Below, piece after piece: positions 1 to 5,708 of a stretch of DNA of 10,655 nt. The stretch spans positions 1 through 10,655 of the forward strand of contig DATAYF010000248.1 of NCBI GenBank assembly GCA_036272735.1. Reading direction: 5' to 3'. Made by a program: the position numbers and the translations under genes. Under the pieces are notes generated by a model, which did no database searches, was not told where the DNA came from, and saw nothing but the letters and a program-made list of their open reading frames with translations. Within the stretch, counting starts at the first letter, position 1. Each line of letters begins with the position of its first letter. The stretch is from DATAYF01 sp036272735. Its GTDB lineage: Bacteria > Chloroflexota > Ktedonobacteria > Ktedonobacterales > Ktedonobacteraceae.

Positions 1-580
1 TACCATCCGCCTTGTGCAGACGACGTAAGGCGAGTTGTGTCTCCCCAAGAATAGGAGTCAGAGGCGTTCGCAATTCGTGCGCTGCGCGGATCATAAAATA
101 GTCCTTGAGGTGGTTGGCTCGTTCAAGTTCCTGGTTCATGACGCTCAGTTCATCAGCACGCTTTTGTAGGAGCCGATGTGCGATTACGTGCTGACCCATG
201 CAGACAGCTATAGCGAGACTAGCCATGGCAAAGAGAAGCAGTCTGAAGAGAAACATCCAAATGAGAGGTGGAACGCTCGGCTCAGGTGGTGCCCTGAATG
301 CTAAGTAGCTGAAAGCCACACAGCTCAGCAGCGACGCCAACAAACCGGGGCCCACTCCCCAGAAAAGGGACACCAGTATGATGGCGAGCAGGAAAGAGGT
401 AACGGAAACAGTGAAATGCATAAAAAGCATATCTCCAAGTAGCGTCATTCCGATGCCTACGGCGACACCCAGGCAAGCCGCTATATACCCAACGGTAGAG
501 TGTTGCCACCAGGAGATAGGAGTTGAAGAAGCCCTCCCTCCAGACCAAAAATACTGGCTGGCCGCTCTCACCTGCTTCAT
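1..580 (-). CDS. Membrane sensor histidine kinase, N-terminal part (DUF4118-like membrane domain plus HisKA), cut by window edge
   Basis: Reading the minus strand from the ATG at 578-580 gives 193 residues open to the window edge. The start is supported by AAGGAG five to six bases upstream. Residues about 30-128 contain four hydrophobic segments, with a GVGPGLLASLLS stretch at 75-86 typical of the KdpD-like DUF4118 membrane domain, where VGPGLLAALLS is the usual form. A charged linker (about 130-160) resembling a coiled coil leads to the HisKA H-box, AAHELRTPL at 166-174. His168 is the expected phospho-acceptor. The ATPase domain lies beyond base 1. The protein should autophosphorylate on His168 and pass the phosphate to a response regulator, which is not in this window. 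No PAS or GAF domain sits between membrane and H-box, so sensing is probably by the membrane part. The signal is unknown. Confidence 0.88.
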   Translation of the reverse strand, partial: MKQVRAASQYFWSGGRASSTPISWWQHSTVGYIAACLGVAVGIGMTLLGDMLFMHFTVSVTSFLLAIILVSLFWGVGPGLLASLLSCVAFSYLAFRAPPEPSVPPLIWMFLFRLLLFAMASLAIAVCMGQHVIAHRLLQKRADELSVMNQELERANHLKDYFMIRAAHELRTPLTPILGETQLALRRLHKADG

Positions 581-662
581 GGGACTCCTTTTCTTGTGGT
601 CCCTCACATTTTGCTCGTTGGGATCTTTTCTCAGAAATGCCTTTACGCTTGTAACACATTGG

Positions 663-685
663 GGAGTGAAGAAAGGTTTCACTCC
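663..685. repeat. 8-bp perfect inverted repeat upstream of the kinase gene
   Basis: GGAGTGAA (663-670) and TTCACTCC (678-685) are exact reverse complements separated by 7 bases. The repeat lies 83 bases upstream of the kinase start. It could be an operator or a leader hairpin. No promoter could be placed around it, so its role is unknown. Confidence 0.45.
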
Positions 686-798
686 ACCCACCAGTACGGA
701 AAACTCTTCGACGGCGCTGGAGGCTTTGACGCTCTTCTTGTATTCCTCTTTACCAACCGTGCTGCTTACGCCTCGCGCATGCCACTTCCCTGGCTGTT

Positions 799-860
799 TG
801 AGCAATATGGCCTGATCCTCGTGATTTCCATAGGTGAATGAAACGTGCCGATATTGCTCA
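799..860. repeat. Spaced 10-bp inverted repeat in the intergenic region
   Basis: TGAGCAATAT (799-808) and ATATTGCTCA (851-860) are perfect reverse complements with 42 bases between them. They may be paired binding sites or a remnant; no function is evident. Confidence 0.4.
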
Positions 861-1048
861 TTTGGCAACGTTGTAGGGTACATCCTTTTCGGTGTTCGAA
901 GTCGATAGTATCTATAAAAATGTGTGGCATTTTTGACCGTTGAGAGTAAAATATCTTGGCGGTCTTTTTATTGTGCGCTGGCTTATGGGGCTTTCTTAGG
1001 GGGTACATTGTATTGATCGTTTTTTGAGAGAGGTGGATGAAAGTTTGC

Positions 1049-1077
1049 TGTACAGTATATACTGTGTACTTTATACT
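1049..1077 (+). promoter_or_regulatory. Candidate padR promoter
   Basis: A weak -35 (TGTACA, 1049-1054, four of six matches) and a good -10 (TATACT, 1072-1077, five of six) are separated by 17 bases. The padR start codon follows about 45 bases after the -10. A perfect palindrome fills the spacer, as expected for an autorepressed gene. Confidence 0.5.
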
Positions 1078-1079
1078 GT
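1052..1079 (+). promoter_or_regulatory. Probable PadR operator: 14-bp palindrome plus an extra half-site
   Basis: ACAGTATATACTGT at 1052-1065 is its own reverse complement. The half-site ATACTGT recurs at 1073-1079, exactly 14 bp after its first copy (1059-1065), so both copies lie on nearly the same helix face. The sites overlap the -35, spacer and -10 of the candidate promoter. PadR proteins are dimers that commonly repress their own genes at such palindromes; binding here is inferred. Confidence 0.6.
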
Positions 1080-1121
1080 GGGGGATGCCAGGTGCAAATT
1101 TTATGGGGAGCCGTTATGTAG

Positions 1122-1658
1122 ATGCAACATGAACCTGCCGAATATGTGATTTTGGGTCTGCTCAAGGAACGTCCTATGCATGGCTACGAGATGTTCCAGC
1201 AATTCGAGTGCGGTACGTTGGGGCAGATTGTGCACCTTGAAATGAGCCAGATGTACGCCTTTCTCAAGAAACTAGAGCGTCTTACCTACATAGAAGCACA
1301 GCTTGAACCGCAGGGTGTACGGCCACCGCGCAAGGTGCATCATTTGACGACGCTGGGTGATGAGGCATTTCTGACATGGCTGGCGCAAGCCGTGGAGAAG
1401 CCGCGCGATGTGCGTATTCTCTTTCTCATCAAGCTCTATTTTGTGCAGCGCTATGCCCCCACGCAAATTGCGACCCTGGTCGACGCACAGATCACCGCTT
1501 GCCAGCGTTTCCTAACCCATTTAGAGGAGCAGCAGCACGCTGAGGTCCAATCGAGCGACGAGGCATTTTTTCATCACGTGGTGCTCAGCAGTCGCGTGTA
1601 CCAGACTCGCGCGCTACTGGATTGGCTTGTCGATATGCAACAGCAGCTAGCGTCGTAA
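1122..1658 (+). CDS. PadR-family transcriptional regulator
   Basis: This 178-residue protein has the PadR winged-helix domain at about residues 5-80. The family-typical opening YVILGLLKERPMHGYEM (8-24) is followed by the recognition-helix region MSQMYAFLKKLERLTYI (41-57) and the wing with VHHLTTLGDEAF (72-83). Residues 95-177 form the helical C-terminal dimerisation domain (Vir_act_alpha_C type). Length matches PadR subfamily 1. The ATG at 1122 follows GGGGAG by 11 bases, slightly long. The nearby ATG at 1116 runs straight into a stop. PadR proteins are usually repressors released by phenolic or lipophilic ligands and often control transporters, but no transporter is adjacent. The palindrome in the promoter suggests autoregulation. 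The ligand and other targets cannot be inferred. Confidence 0.9.
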   Translation: MQHEPAEYVILGLLKERPMHGYEMFQQFECGTLGQIVHLEMSQMYAFLKKLERLTYIEAQLEPQGVRPPRKVHHLTTLGDEAFLTWLAQAVEKPRDVRILFLIKLYFVQRYAPTQIATLVDAQITACQRFLTHLEEQQHAEVQSSDEAFFHHVVLSSRVYQTRALLDWLVDMQQQLAS

Positions 1659-1672
1659 AGAGGTGTACCTCA

Positions 1673-1733
1673 ACGGCCCCCGCAAGGGAGGCCGAACTTC
1701 GTATATGATAGCGGCTTCCCTTGCGGGGGCCGT
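1673..1733. terminator. Long hairpin between convergent padR and SprT-like genes
   Basis: The 22-base arms (1673-1694 and 1712-1733) pair with a single mismatch that can form G-U, around a 17-base loop. It lies 15 bases after padR and 24 bases from the end of the SprT-like gene, so it could end both transcripts. No clear T-tract follows on either side, so it may be a repeat-derived structure rather than a classical intrinsic terminator. The right arm carries a core also found at 3712-3731. A partial further copy (CCTTGCGGGGCCGT) lies at 1736-1749. Confidence 0.65.
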
Positions 1734-1737
1734 CTCC
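1718..1737 (+). repeat. Copy 1 of a dispersed palindromic repeat core
   Basis: Bases 1718-1737 match 3712-3731 at 19 of 20 positions; the only difference is C versus T at the thirteenth base. The core contains a small hairpin, CCC-TTGC-GGG. Its inverted counterpart forms the left arm of the 1673-1733 hairpin, so this site is a head-to-head pair. Confidence 0.65.
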
Positions 1738-1756
1738 TTGCGGGGCCGTTCGTTGG

Positions 1757-2416
1757 TCAGGAAGACGCGGGGAGACGCAGGCGAAAGAGTGGATTGTAGT
1801 GTTTGTCACAACGACTGCACGAGACGGCGCGGGTATATTGCCTGGTTCTTGGATAGGTTTTGCCGCATTTGGGACATTCATACAGGTAGCGAATAGGACG
1901 GCGTGCGCGGCGCAGACGTTCGCGTTGCAGGCCCTCTTCACGCTGTAATGCGCGTAAATCTTCGATAGGGTAGCCGGTAAGGGCGGCCTCGTCGATGGCG
2001 ATAGCGTCGTAGCCGTGGCGGTGATGACGGCGCGGCGTGCCATGAACGCGGTCCGCGAGATGGATGAGTTCATGGGCAACGGTGACCTCTATCGATTGAG
2101 CTTGCATATCCTCTGCGATGAAAATGAGGTGTCGATGAGTGGCGTTTTCCTTGTGGGATACAGGATCACGGCGCAGTGGCATATAGCAGTAGCAGCCCAG
2201 GGCCATGATGCCGACACGTTTAGCGGTCCATTGGCTGAACTCGCGCCGGTTTTGGGTGATAGCGAGCAGGGGGAGTTCTGGCGCGGGCAGATCAAGTTTA
2301 GTCCAGTAGTGATGCAGCCAGTGTTGGAGGACGACCTGATCTCCATGAATGATGGCAGTTTCTCCCTGTAATGGCGGTGGTTGTGGGAGCAAACGACGAG
2401 TCGTTTTGGTGGTCAT
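1757..2416 (-). CDS. SprT-like zinc metalloprotease with C-terminal zinc ribbon
   Basis: This 219-residue protein has the zinc-protease signature HELIH at residues 115-119. His115 and His119 would bind zinc with Glu116 as catalytic base. A histidine-rich stretch (H125, H131, H132, H134) probably supplies the third ligand. The C-terminus is a zinc ribbon, CPKC at 181-184 and CSRC at 200-203, as in SprT/Spartan-like proteins. The family includes DNA-protein crosslink proteases; the substrate here is unknown. I place the start at 2416, not the longer frame beginning at 2485, because a strong promoter at 2464-2492 would leave the longer start untranscribed. GGAG lies about 12 bases before the ATG, rather far. 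The region between the two zinc sites is arginine-rich (155-176). The family call is good; the biological role is not established. Confidence 0.8.
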   Translation of the reverse strand: MTTKTTRRLLPQPPPLQGETAIIHGDQVVLQHWLHHYWTKLDLPAPELPLLAITQNRREFSQWTAKRVGIMALGCYCYMPLRRDPVSHKENATHRHLIFIAEDMQAQSIEVTVAHELIHLADRVHGTPRRHHRHGYDAIAIDEAALTGYPIEDLRALQREEGLQRERLRRARRPIRYLYECPKCGKTYPRTRQYTRAVSCSRCDKHYNPLFRLRLPASS

Positions 2417-2463
2417 GAATGATGGCTTCTCCTGAAATATATTCGCGCGCAGATGCACAATGC

Positions 2464-2492
2464 AGTATATCAGATGAAAAAACATCTGGCAA
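2464..2492 (-). promoter_or_regulatory. Promoter of the SprT-like gene
   Basis: On the minus strand, -35 TTGCCA (2487-2492, five of six) and -10 TATACT (2464-2469, five of six, preceded by an extended TGA) are separated by 17 bases. Transcription should start near 2457, about 40 bases before the ATG at 2416. Confidence 0.7.
2471..2488. repeat. Inverted repeat inside the SprT-like promoter spacer
   Basis: CAGATG (2471-2476) and CATCTG (2483-2488) are perfect reverse complements around six A bases, placed between -35 and -10. The position fits a repressor operator. The regulator is not identified. Confidence 0.45.
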
Positions 2493-2517
2493 GGTTCATA
2501 GGAGCGATTTCACATAG

Positions 2518-3003
2518 TTACGGCATTGGGCGAACGGTACGCCAGGGGGTTGGTGGTGTGACGATAATCGCGGGTTCCCAGCCGGTTTCGCCGAACAGCA
2601 GCGAGCCAGTCCAGCGTGGATTTTTGTGGCAGTAGCGATAGTGGATCTGCCAGTGAGGCCCGACTTTATGTTTCTCGTGGTAGGCGGTGTCGATATCGAG
2701 GTGGAAAGCCAGCAGTTGGGCATAGTAGGGCTGAAGGTCGTATTCAAGCGTATCGGTATCGAGCGTGTGTTCAGTAAAAGCCATTTGCAGGTCCAGGCGA
2801 TAGGGGAAGTCGCCAACCTCCGGGTCGCGCTCCTCCTCGTCAGTGCGATGGATGAAGACCTGCATACCGAACATCTCGAACTGGCAGTAAGGCTCACCCT
2901 CGGAGGCTTCCTGGGTAAAGGACGGTAAAGAGAGTAGTTGTTGTATCTCTGAAGTAAGTTGAAATAAGGATGCATGCGTTTTCATCCAAACCTGAAATGA
3001 CAT
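2518..3003 (-). CDS. Hypothetical protein, 161 residues, no recognised family
   Basis: I do not recognise this protein. The start at 3003 is well supported: AGGAG lies six bases upstream and a near-consensus promoter lies at 3049-3077. The longer frame back to 3138 would begin upstream of that promoter. There is no signal peptide or membrane segment, so it is probably cytosolic. The middle is acidic (DEEERDPEVGD at about 55-65). Residues 66-130 are rich in aromatics and histidine, including PYYAQLLAFHLDIDTAYHEKH (split across 92-112) and HWQIHYRYCH (117-126). The last 25 residues are rich in proline and tryptophan. It lies 101 bases upstream of the SprT-like gene on the same strand, but that gene has its own promoter, so any link is weak. 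Confidence 0.7.
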   Translation of the reverse strand: MSFQVWMKTHASLFQLTSEIQQLLSLPSFTQEASEGEPYCQFEMFGMQVFIHRTDEEERDPEVGDFPYRLDLQMAFTEHTLDTDTLEYDLQPYYAQLLAFHLDIDTAYHEKHKVGPHWQIHYRYCHKNPRWTGSLLFGETGWEPAIIVTPPTPWRTVRPMP

Positions 3004-3048
3004 CGATGGCTCCTTACCAGATACGGAGGTTGTGTACGAGTTGCATTC

Positions 3049-3077
3049 ATTGTATGCTTCCCAAGAAGAGGTGTCAA
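3049..3077 (-). promoter_or_regulatory. Near-consensus promoter of the 161-residue hypothetical gene
   Basis: On the minus strand, a perfect -35 TTGACA (3072-3077), a 17-base spacer and -10 TACAAT (3049-3054, five of six). The predicted transcript begins near 3042, about 39 bases before the ATG. This is the best-matching promoter in the window. Confidence 0.8.
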
Positions 3078-3261
3078 GCGGTTTCAATGTGAGTAAAGAA
3101 CCTCCCAGGACCATTTTTGCCGTTAAAATTGGTAGCACTATCAGAGTGTATTATCTATGTTAAAATAGGGAAAGGTGCAATAATATAGAACCTATCAATA
3201 ACGAAGTATCAGCATACAATAACACTACGGTATGATATTGGCAGGCAATCAGGAAGGGGAA

Positions 3262-3465
3262 ATGCCACTTAAAGTCAGGGAACTGAAAGCAGCCTTGTCT
3301 AAAGCTGGATTTGTTTGGCGTCCAGGTAAAGGTAGCCATACATTCTGGGCGCACCCCGATTTACCGGATGAGGTTACTCTTTCTGGTAAAGATGGAGAAG
3401 ATGCCAAAGCATACCAAGTGAGGGACGTTCGAAATGCATTGAGTAAATTAGGAGAGAAGTTATGA
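3262..3465 (+). CDS. hicA: HicA-type toxin (mRNA interferase)
   Basis: This 67-residue protein has the compact double-stranded-RNA-binding-like fold of HicA toxins. LKVRELKAALSKAGF (3-17) is followed by GKGSH (22-26), with His26 as the expected catalytic residue, and AHP (30-32). HicA toxins cleave mRNA independently of the ribosome and are held inactive by HicB. I chose the ATG at 3262 over an earlier one at 3232 because AGGAAGGGGA lies directly before it and the family begins at this point. Its last four bases overlap the start of hicB (ATGA), the usual coupled arrangement. No strong promoter was found; a possible -10 (TATGAT, 3231-3236) lacks a good -35. Confidence 0.88.
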   Translation: MPLKVRELKAALSKAGFVWRPGKGSHTFWAHPDLPDEVTLSGKDGEDAKAYQVRDVRNALSKLGEKL

Positions 3466-3677
3466 ACCCCGACATCAAACACTATTCGATCAACATTCAG
3501 TGGAGTGATGAAGACCAAGTCTATATTGCCACCGTTCCCGAACTTCCAGGATGCAAGACTCATGGTAGAACGTATGAAGAAGCACTCAAACAAGCTCAAT
3601 ATGCCATCGAGGGCTGGATTGCGTTTGCAGAAGAATTAGGACGTCCGGTTCCACCGCCCAATAAGGTTGCTGTGTAA
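3462..3677 (+). CDS. hicB: HicB-family antitoxin, short form
   Basis: This 71-residue protein has the degenerate RNase-H-like HicB fold: YSINIQWSDEDQVYIATVPELPGC (split across 8-31) then the helix TYEEALKQAQYAIEGWI (37-53). YIATVPELPGC is the family signature. It should bind and neutralise HicA. It lacks the C-terminal helix-turn-helix or ribbon-helix-helix domain found in longer HicB proteins, ending soon after a PVPPP motif (62-66). Direct operon autorepression by HicB is therefore doubtful. It is coupled to hicA by a four-base overlap, and a hairpin follows 25 bases after its stop. Confidence 0.9.
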   Translation: MNPDIKHYSINIQWSDEDQVYIATVPELPGCKTHGRTYEEALKQAQYAIEGWIAFAEELGRPVPPPNKVAV

Positions 3678-3702
3678 GCATCTGATAAAACAGCCACAGC
3701 GA

Positions 3703-3729
3703 AGACGACCTCCCTTGCGGGGGTCGTCT
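3703..3729 (+). terminator. Hairpin after hicB (copy 2 of the dispersed repeat)
   Basis: AGACGACC (3703-3710) pairs with GGTCGTCT (3722-3729). CCC/GGG continues the stem around a TTGC tetraloop, with one bulged T at 3711. It probably ends the hicAB transcript, although no T-tract follows. Bases 3712-3731 are nearly identical to 1718-1737. Confidence 0.6.
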
Positions 3730-3731
3730 CC
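3712..3731 (+). repeat. Copy 2 of the dispersed palindromic repeat core
   Basis: Matches 1718-1737 at 19 of 20 bases. The left arm of the hairpin here differs from that at 1673, so the core is shared while the flanking complementary arm has changed to match its own partner base. Confidence 0.65.
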
Positions 3732-3758
3732 CACAAGCCGTGCTCTCCAGCGGATACA

Positions 3759-3767
3759 TGATATAAT
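3759..3767 (+). promoter_or_regulatory. Extended -10 promoter for the RAM-domain/GNAT unit
   Basis: TGA followed by a perfect TATAAT (3762-3767) forms an extended -10. The region 17 bases upstream (CGTGCT) is a poor -35, which extended -10 promoters tolerate. Transcription would start near 3774, about 39 bases before the first start codon. Confidence 0.6.
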
Positions 3768-3812
3768 ACTGACTACATCCAGTGCACGGAGCGAGAAAGG
3801 CGTGATGTTTTT

Positions 3813-4091
3813 ATGGTCAACGCAATTGTTTTGATAAATGTGCAGCGCGGCGAGGTGAACGATACGGCGCAGCGTTTGTTGGAGATCGAGGGCGTGTCTG
3901 AGGTATATTCGGTGACGGGCGAATACGACCTGGTAGCGCTAGTGGGCGTGGCACAATACGAGGATCTCGCCAGCGTGGTCACGGCGAAAATGCAGCAACT
4001 CACCAACATTACGAAGACGCACACGCTGATGGCCTTTCAATGTTACTCGCGGGCCGACCTGCAGCAGGCATGGGATATTGGGCTAGGATAG
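3813..4091 (+). CDS. Stand-alone Lrp/AsnC ligand-binding (RAM) domain protein
   Basis: This 92-residue protein is almost entirely an Lrp/AsnC C-terminal effector domain (AsnC_trans_reg, RAM fold). Residues 3-11 form the first strand and VSEVYSVTGEYDLVALV (28-44) is the family hallmark, with the GEYD turn that lines the ligand pocket. ITKTHTLMAF (66-75) is the last strand. There is no N-terminal helix-turn-helix, so it cannot bind DNA as Lrp does. Stand-alone RAM proteins form ring-like oligomers that bind amino acids or other small molecules. The start lies 12 bases after GAAAGG; other nearby ATGs are out of frame. The acetyltransferase gene begins six bases after its stop, so the two are co-transcribed and may act together. 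The ligand is unknown. Confidence 0.85.
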   Translation: MVNAIVLINVQRGEVNDTAQRLLEIEGVSEVYSVTGEYDLVALVGVAQYEDLASVVTAKMQQLTNITKTHTLMAFQCYSRADLQQAWDIGLG

Positions 4092-4097
4092 GCATAG

Positions 4098-4643
4098 ATG
4101 GAGCTAACGACCGAGCATTTGATTTTACGCGAGTTCGAGGAGCAGGACTGGCAAGCGGTGCTGGCGTATCAGTCCGATCCGTTGTATTTGCGCTACACAC
4201 CCTGGACGCAGCGCACAGAAGAGGATGTGCAGCGTTTTGTGCACACATTCATGTACTGGCGCAGCGAGCAGCCACGACGAAAGTTTCAGCTTGCGATTAC
4301 GCTGCGTTCGAACGGTGCGTTTATTGGAAATTGTGGCATTCGTGGCAATATCAATCATCTATGGGATGCCGAGGTTGGCTACGAGCTTGATCATCACTAC
4401 TGGGGTCGGAACTATACGACCGAGGCGGTGACGGCCCTGATGAAGTTTGGCTTCGAGGAGATGCAGCTCCATCGCGTGTGGGCCTATTGCATCGCGGATA
4501 ACGTGGCCTCGGCGCGTGTGATGGAGAAGGTTGGCATGCGATTCGAGGGACGTTTATACGAAAATGAGTGGATGAAGGATCGCTGGTGGGATACGCTGCT
4601 CTACGCGATTCTAGAGCAGGATTGGCGAGCGCAACAAAAATAA
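4098..4643 (+). CDS. GNAT-family N-acetyltransferase, RimJ/RimL type
   Basis: This 181-residue protein matches RimJ/RimL-like acetyltransferases (Acetyltransf_3). It opens with TEHLILREFEEQDW (5-18). The acetyl-CoA-binding motif A region is GYELDHHYWGRNYTTEAV (94-111), where WGRNY replaces the common WGKGY. The motif B region LHRVWAYCIADNVASARVME (124-143) and KVGMRFEG (144-151) follow. It should transfer acetyl from acetyl-CoA to an amine, either a protein N-terminus or a small molecule; the substrate cannot be told from sequence. AGGATAGG at the end of the RAM-domain gene supplies its ribosome binding site. It is the second gene of a two-gene unit and ends convergently against the oxidoreductase operon. 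Confidence 0.88.
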   Translation: MELTTEHLILREFEEQDWQAVLAYQSDPLYLRYTPWTQRTEEDVQRFVHTFMYWRSEQPRRKFQLAITLRSNGAFIGNCGIRGNINHLWDAEVGYELDHHYWGRNYTTEAVTALMKFGFEEMQLHRVWAYCIADNVASARVMEKVGMRFEGRLYENEWMKDRWWDTLLYAILEQDWRAQQK

Positions 4644-4702
4644 ATTCATGAAGAGGGGAAGTGGGAAGCCTCGTGCGGCTTCCCGCTTCCCCTCTTCATG
4701 AA
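4632..4702 (-). terminator. Intrinsic terminator of the oxidoreductase-araC operon
   Basis: Arms 4645-4670 and 4677-4702 (26 bases each) pair with one G-U-compatible mismatch around a six-base loop. On the minus strand the stem is followed by a T-rich run (4632-4644), giving a classical intrinsic terminator eight bases after the gfo/idh/mocA stop. On the plus strand no T-tract follows, but the same stem could protect the acetyltransferase transcript. The T-run overlaps the end of the acetyltransferase coding region. Confidence 0.82.
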
Positions 4703-4710
4703 CAAACAAT

Positions 4711-5700
4711 TTAAAAGCTAATGGTTCGTTTTTCGTTGGCTGCCTGGTAGGCACCGAGGATGATGTGTAGCACTTGAATGCCCTCGACCTGTGTATGAAT
4801 TGGGCGCTTCTGCTCAAGCAGACGCTCGGCGAAATCCTCGGTTTCCGCCGCGAAGGTATCAACGGGAGTCAACGGGATCGTTTGTGGCTCGCTGCCGTAA
4901 ATTTTGTAGTGCAGGTCGCCACCATCGCTGTACATATGGCCCTTTTCGCCGACAATGGTGAATTTGTCGGTTGTGGGGGTCGATTGGTAGGCCCAACTGG
5001 TGACAATGTTGCCAACAATACCATTCTCGAAGCGCACCAATACCTGCGCGGAGTCTTCACCATCCATAATTTGTAGACGGTGTTTGCTCAGCATCGCGTT
5101 CACCTCGACGGGTTTGCTTCCAGCCAGGTAGAGCAGCAGGTAGGTTGGATGGTAGCCGGTATCGATCAGTTCGCCACCACCAATAAACTCCTTGCGGGCG
5201 CGCCACCCCATATTTTCGAGCTTGAAGTTATTGTAGAAGGAGTCGGTGGTACGCACCTCGTAGACCTTGCCGATCAACCCTTCGTCCATCAATTGTTTCG
5301 CACGCTGCACGGCGGGTATGAAGAGCTGGTTGTGCGCGCACATCAAGGTGACGCCATTCGCACTTACCGCCTGTTGGACCGCGTCGGCCTCCTCGATGCT
5401 GAGGCAGAGCGGCTTCTCGCAAATGATGTGCTTCTTGGCGTTGGCGGCCGCGATGATGGCGTCTTTGTGCAAATGGTGGGGCAGACAAATATCGACGGCG
5501 TCGATGTCGGCGCGTGCTAGCATGTCGTTGTAATCGCTGAAGACGCTGGCTCCACCAACTTCCTGCGCCCGCTTCTGCGCGGCCTCCTCGACCACATCAG
5601 CAACAGCCGTGACACGCGCTTTTTCAGGAATACGCAGGTAGCCCTTAATATGAACGGCGGTAATACCACCGGCACCGATAAGTCCAATTTTGATTGCCAT
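4711..5700 (-). CDS. Gfo/Idh/MocA-family NAD(P)-dependent oxidoreductase (operon gene 3)
   Basis: This 329-residue protein has an N-terminal Rossmann domain, GLIGAGGITAVH (6-17), and the family motif CEKPLCLS at 94-101. Lys96 is the expected catalytic lysine. The C-terminal substrate domain has GGGELIDTGYHP (174-185) with Asp180 and His184 as likely catalytic residues. Members oxidise or reduce sugars, inositols or their derivatives with NAD(P). The substrate cannot be assigned. The ATG at 5700 is preceded at four to five bases by GAGGAG, which overlaps the araC stop codon, so translation is probably coupled. A TTG 12 bases earlier is in frame but lies inside this ribosome binding site. It is the last gene before a strong terminator. 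Confidence 0.9.
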   Translation of the reverse strand: MAIKIGLIGAGGITAVHIKGYLRIPEKARVTAVADVVEEAAQKRAQEVGGASVFSDYNDMLARADIDAVDICLPHHLHKDAIIAAANAKKHIICEKPLCLSIEEADAVQQAVSANGVTLMCAHNQLFIPAVQRAKQLMDEGLIGKVYEVRTTDSFYNNFKLENMGWRARKEFIGGGELIDTGYHPTYLLLYLAGSKPVEVNAMLSKHRLQIMDGEDSAQVLVRFENGIVGNIVTSWAYQSTPTTDKFTIVGEKGHMYSDGGDLHYKIYGSEPQTIPLTPVDTFAAETEDFAERLLEQKRPIHTQVEGIQVLHIILGAYQAANEKRTISF

Positions 5701-5708
5701 AATTCTCC

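Larger units (their letters stand above)
581..1121. other. Intergenic region between divergent kinase and padR genes
   Basis: About 540 bases with no coding region I can support. It should hold the promoters for both divergent genes; only the padR one is convincing. Two inverted repeats (663-685 and 799-860) and a weak AT hairpin (AAAAATG at 916-922 with CATTTTT at 928-934) are the only structures seen. The open frames here have no good ribosome binding sites and encode no recognisable family. Confidence 0.6.

Noticed and set aside
282..659. Open frame on the minus strand over the kinase start
   Set aside because: It is another frame of the histidine kinase gene. The true frame carries the membrane segments and the H-box and has a good ribosome binding site.
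596..841. 81-codon plus-strand frame in the intergenic region
   Set aside because: No family resemblance and no ribosome binding site; codon content looks random.
766..1008. 80-codon minus-strand frame in the same region
   Set aside because: No ribosome binding site or recognisable motif, and it lies across inverted repeats.
2417..2485. N-terminal extension of the SprT-like protein
   Set aside because: It would begin upstream of the -10 of a strong promoter, so it would not be transcribed from it.
3004..3138. N-terminal extension of the 161-residue protein
   Set aside because: It spans a near-consensus promoter; the ATG at 3003 has a strong ribosome binding site.
5080..5520. 146-codon plus-strand frame opposite an oxidoreductase gene
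   Set aside because: It is the antisense of a clear Gfo/Idh/MocA gene, a common artefact in GC-rich coding DNA.
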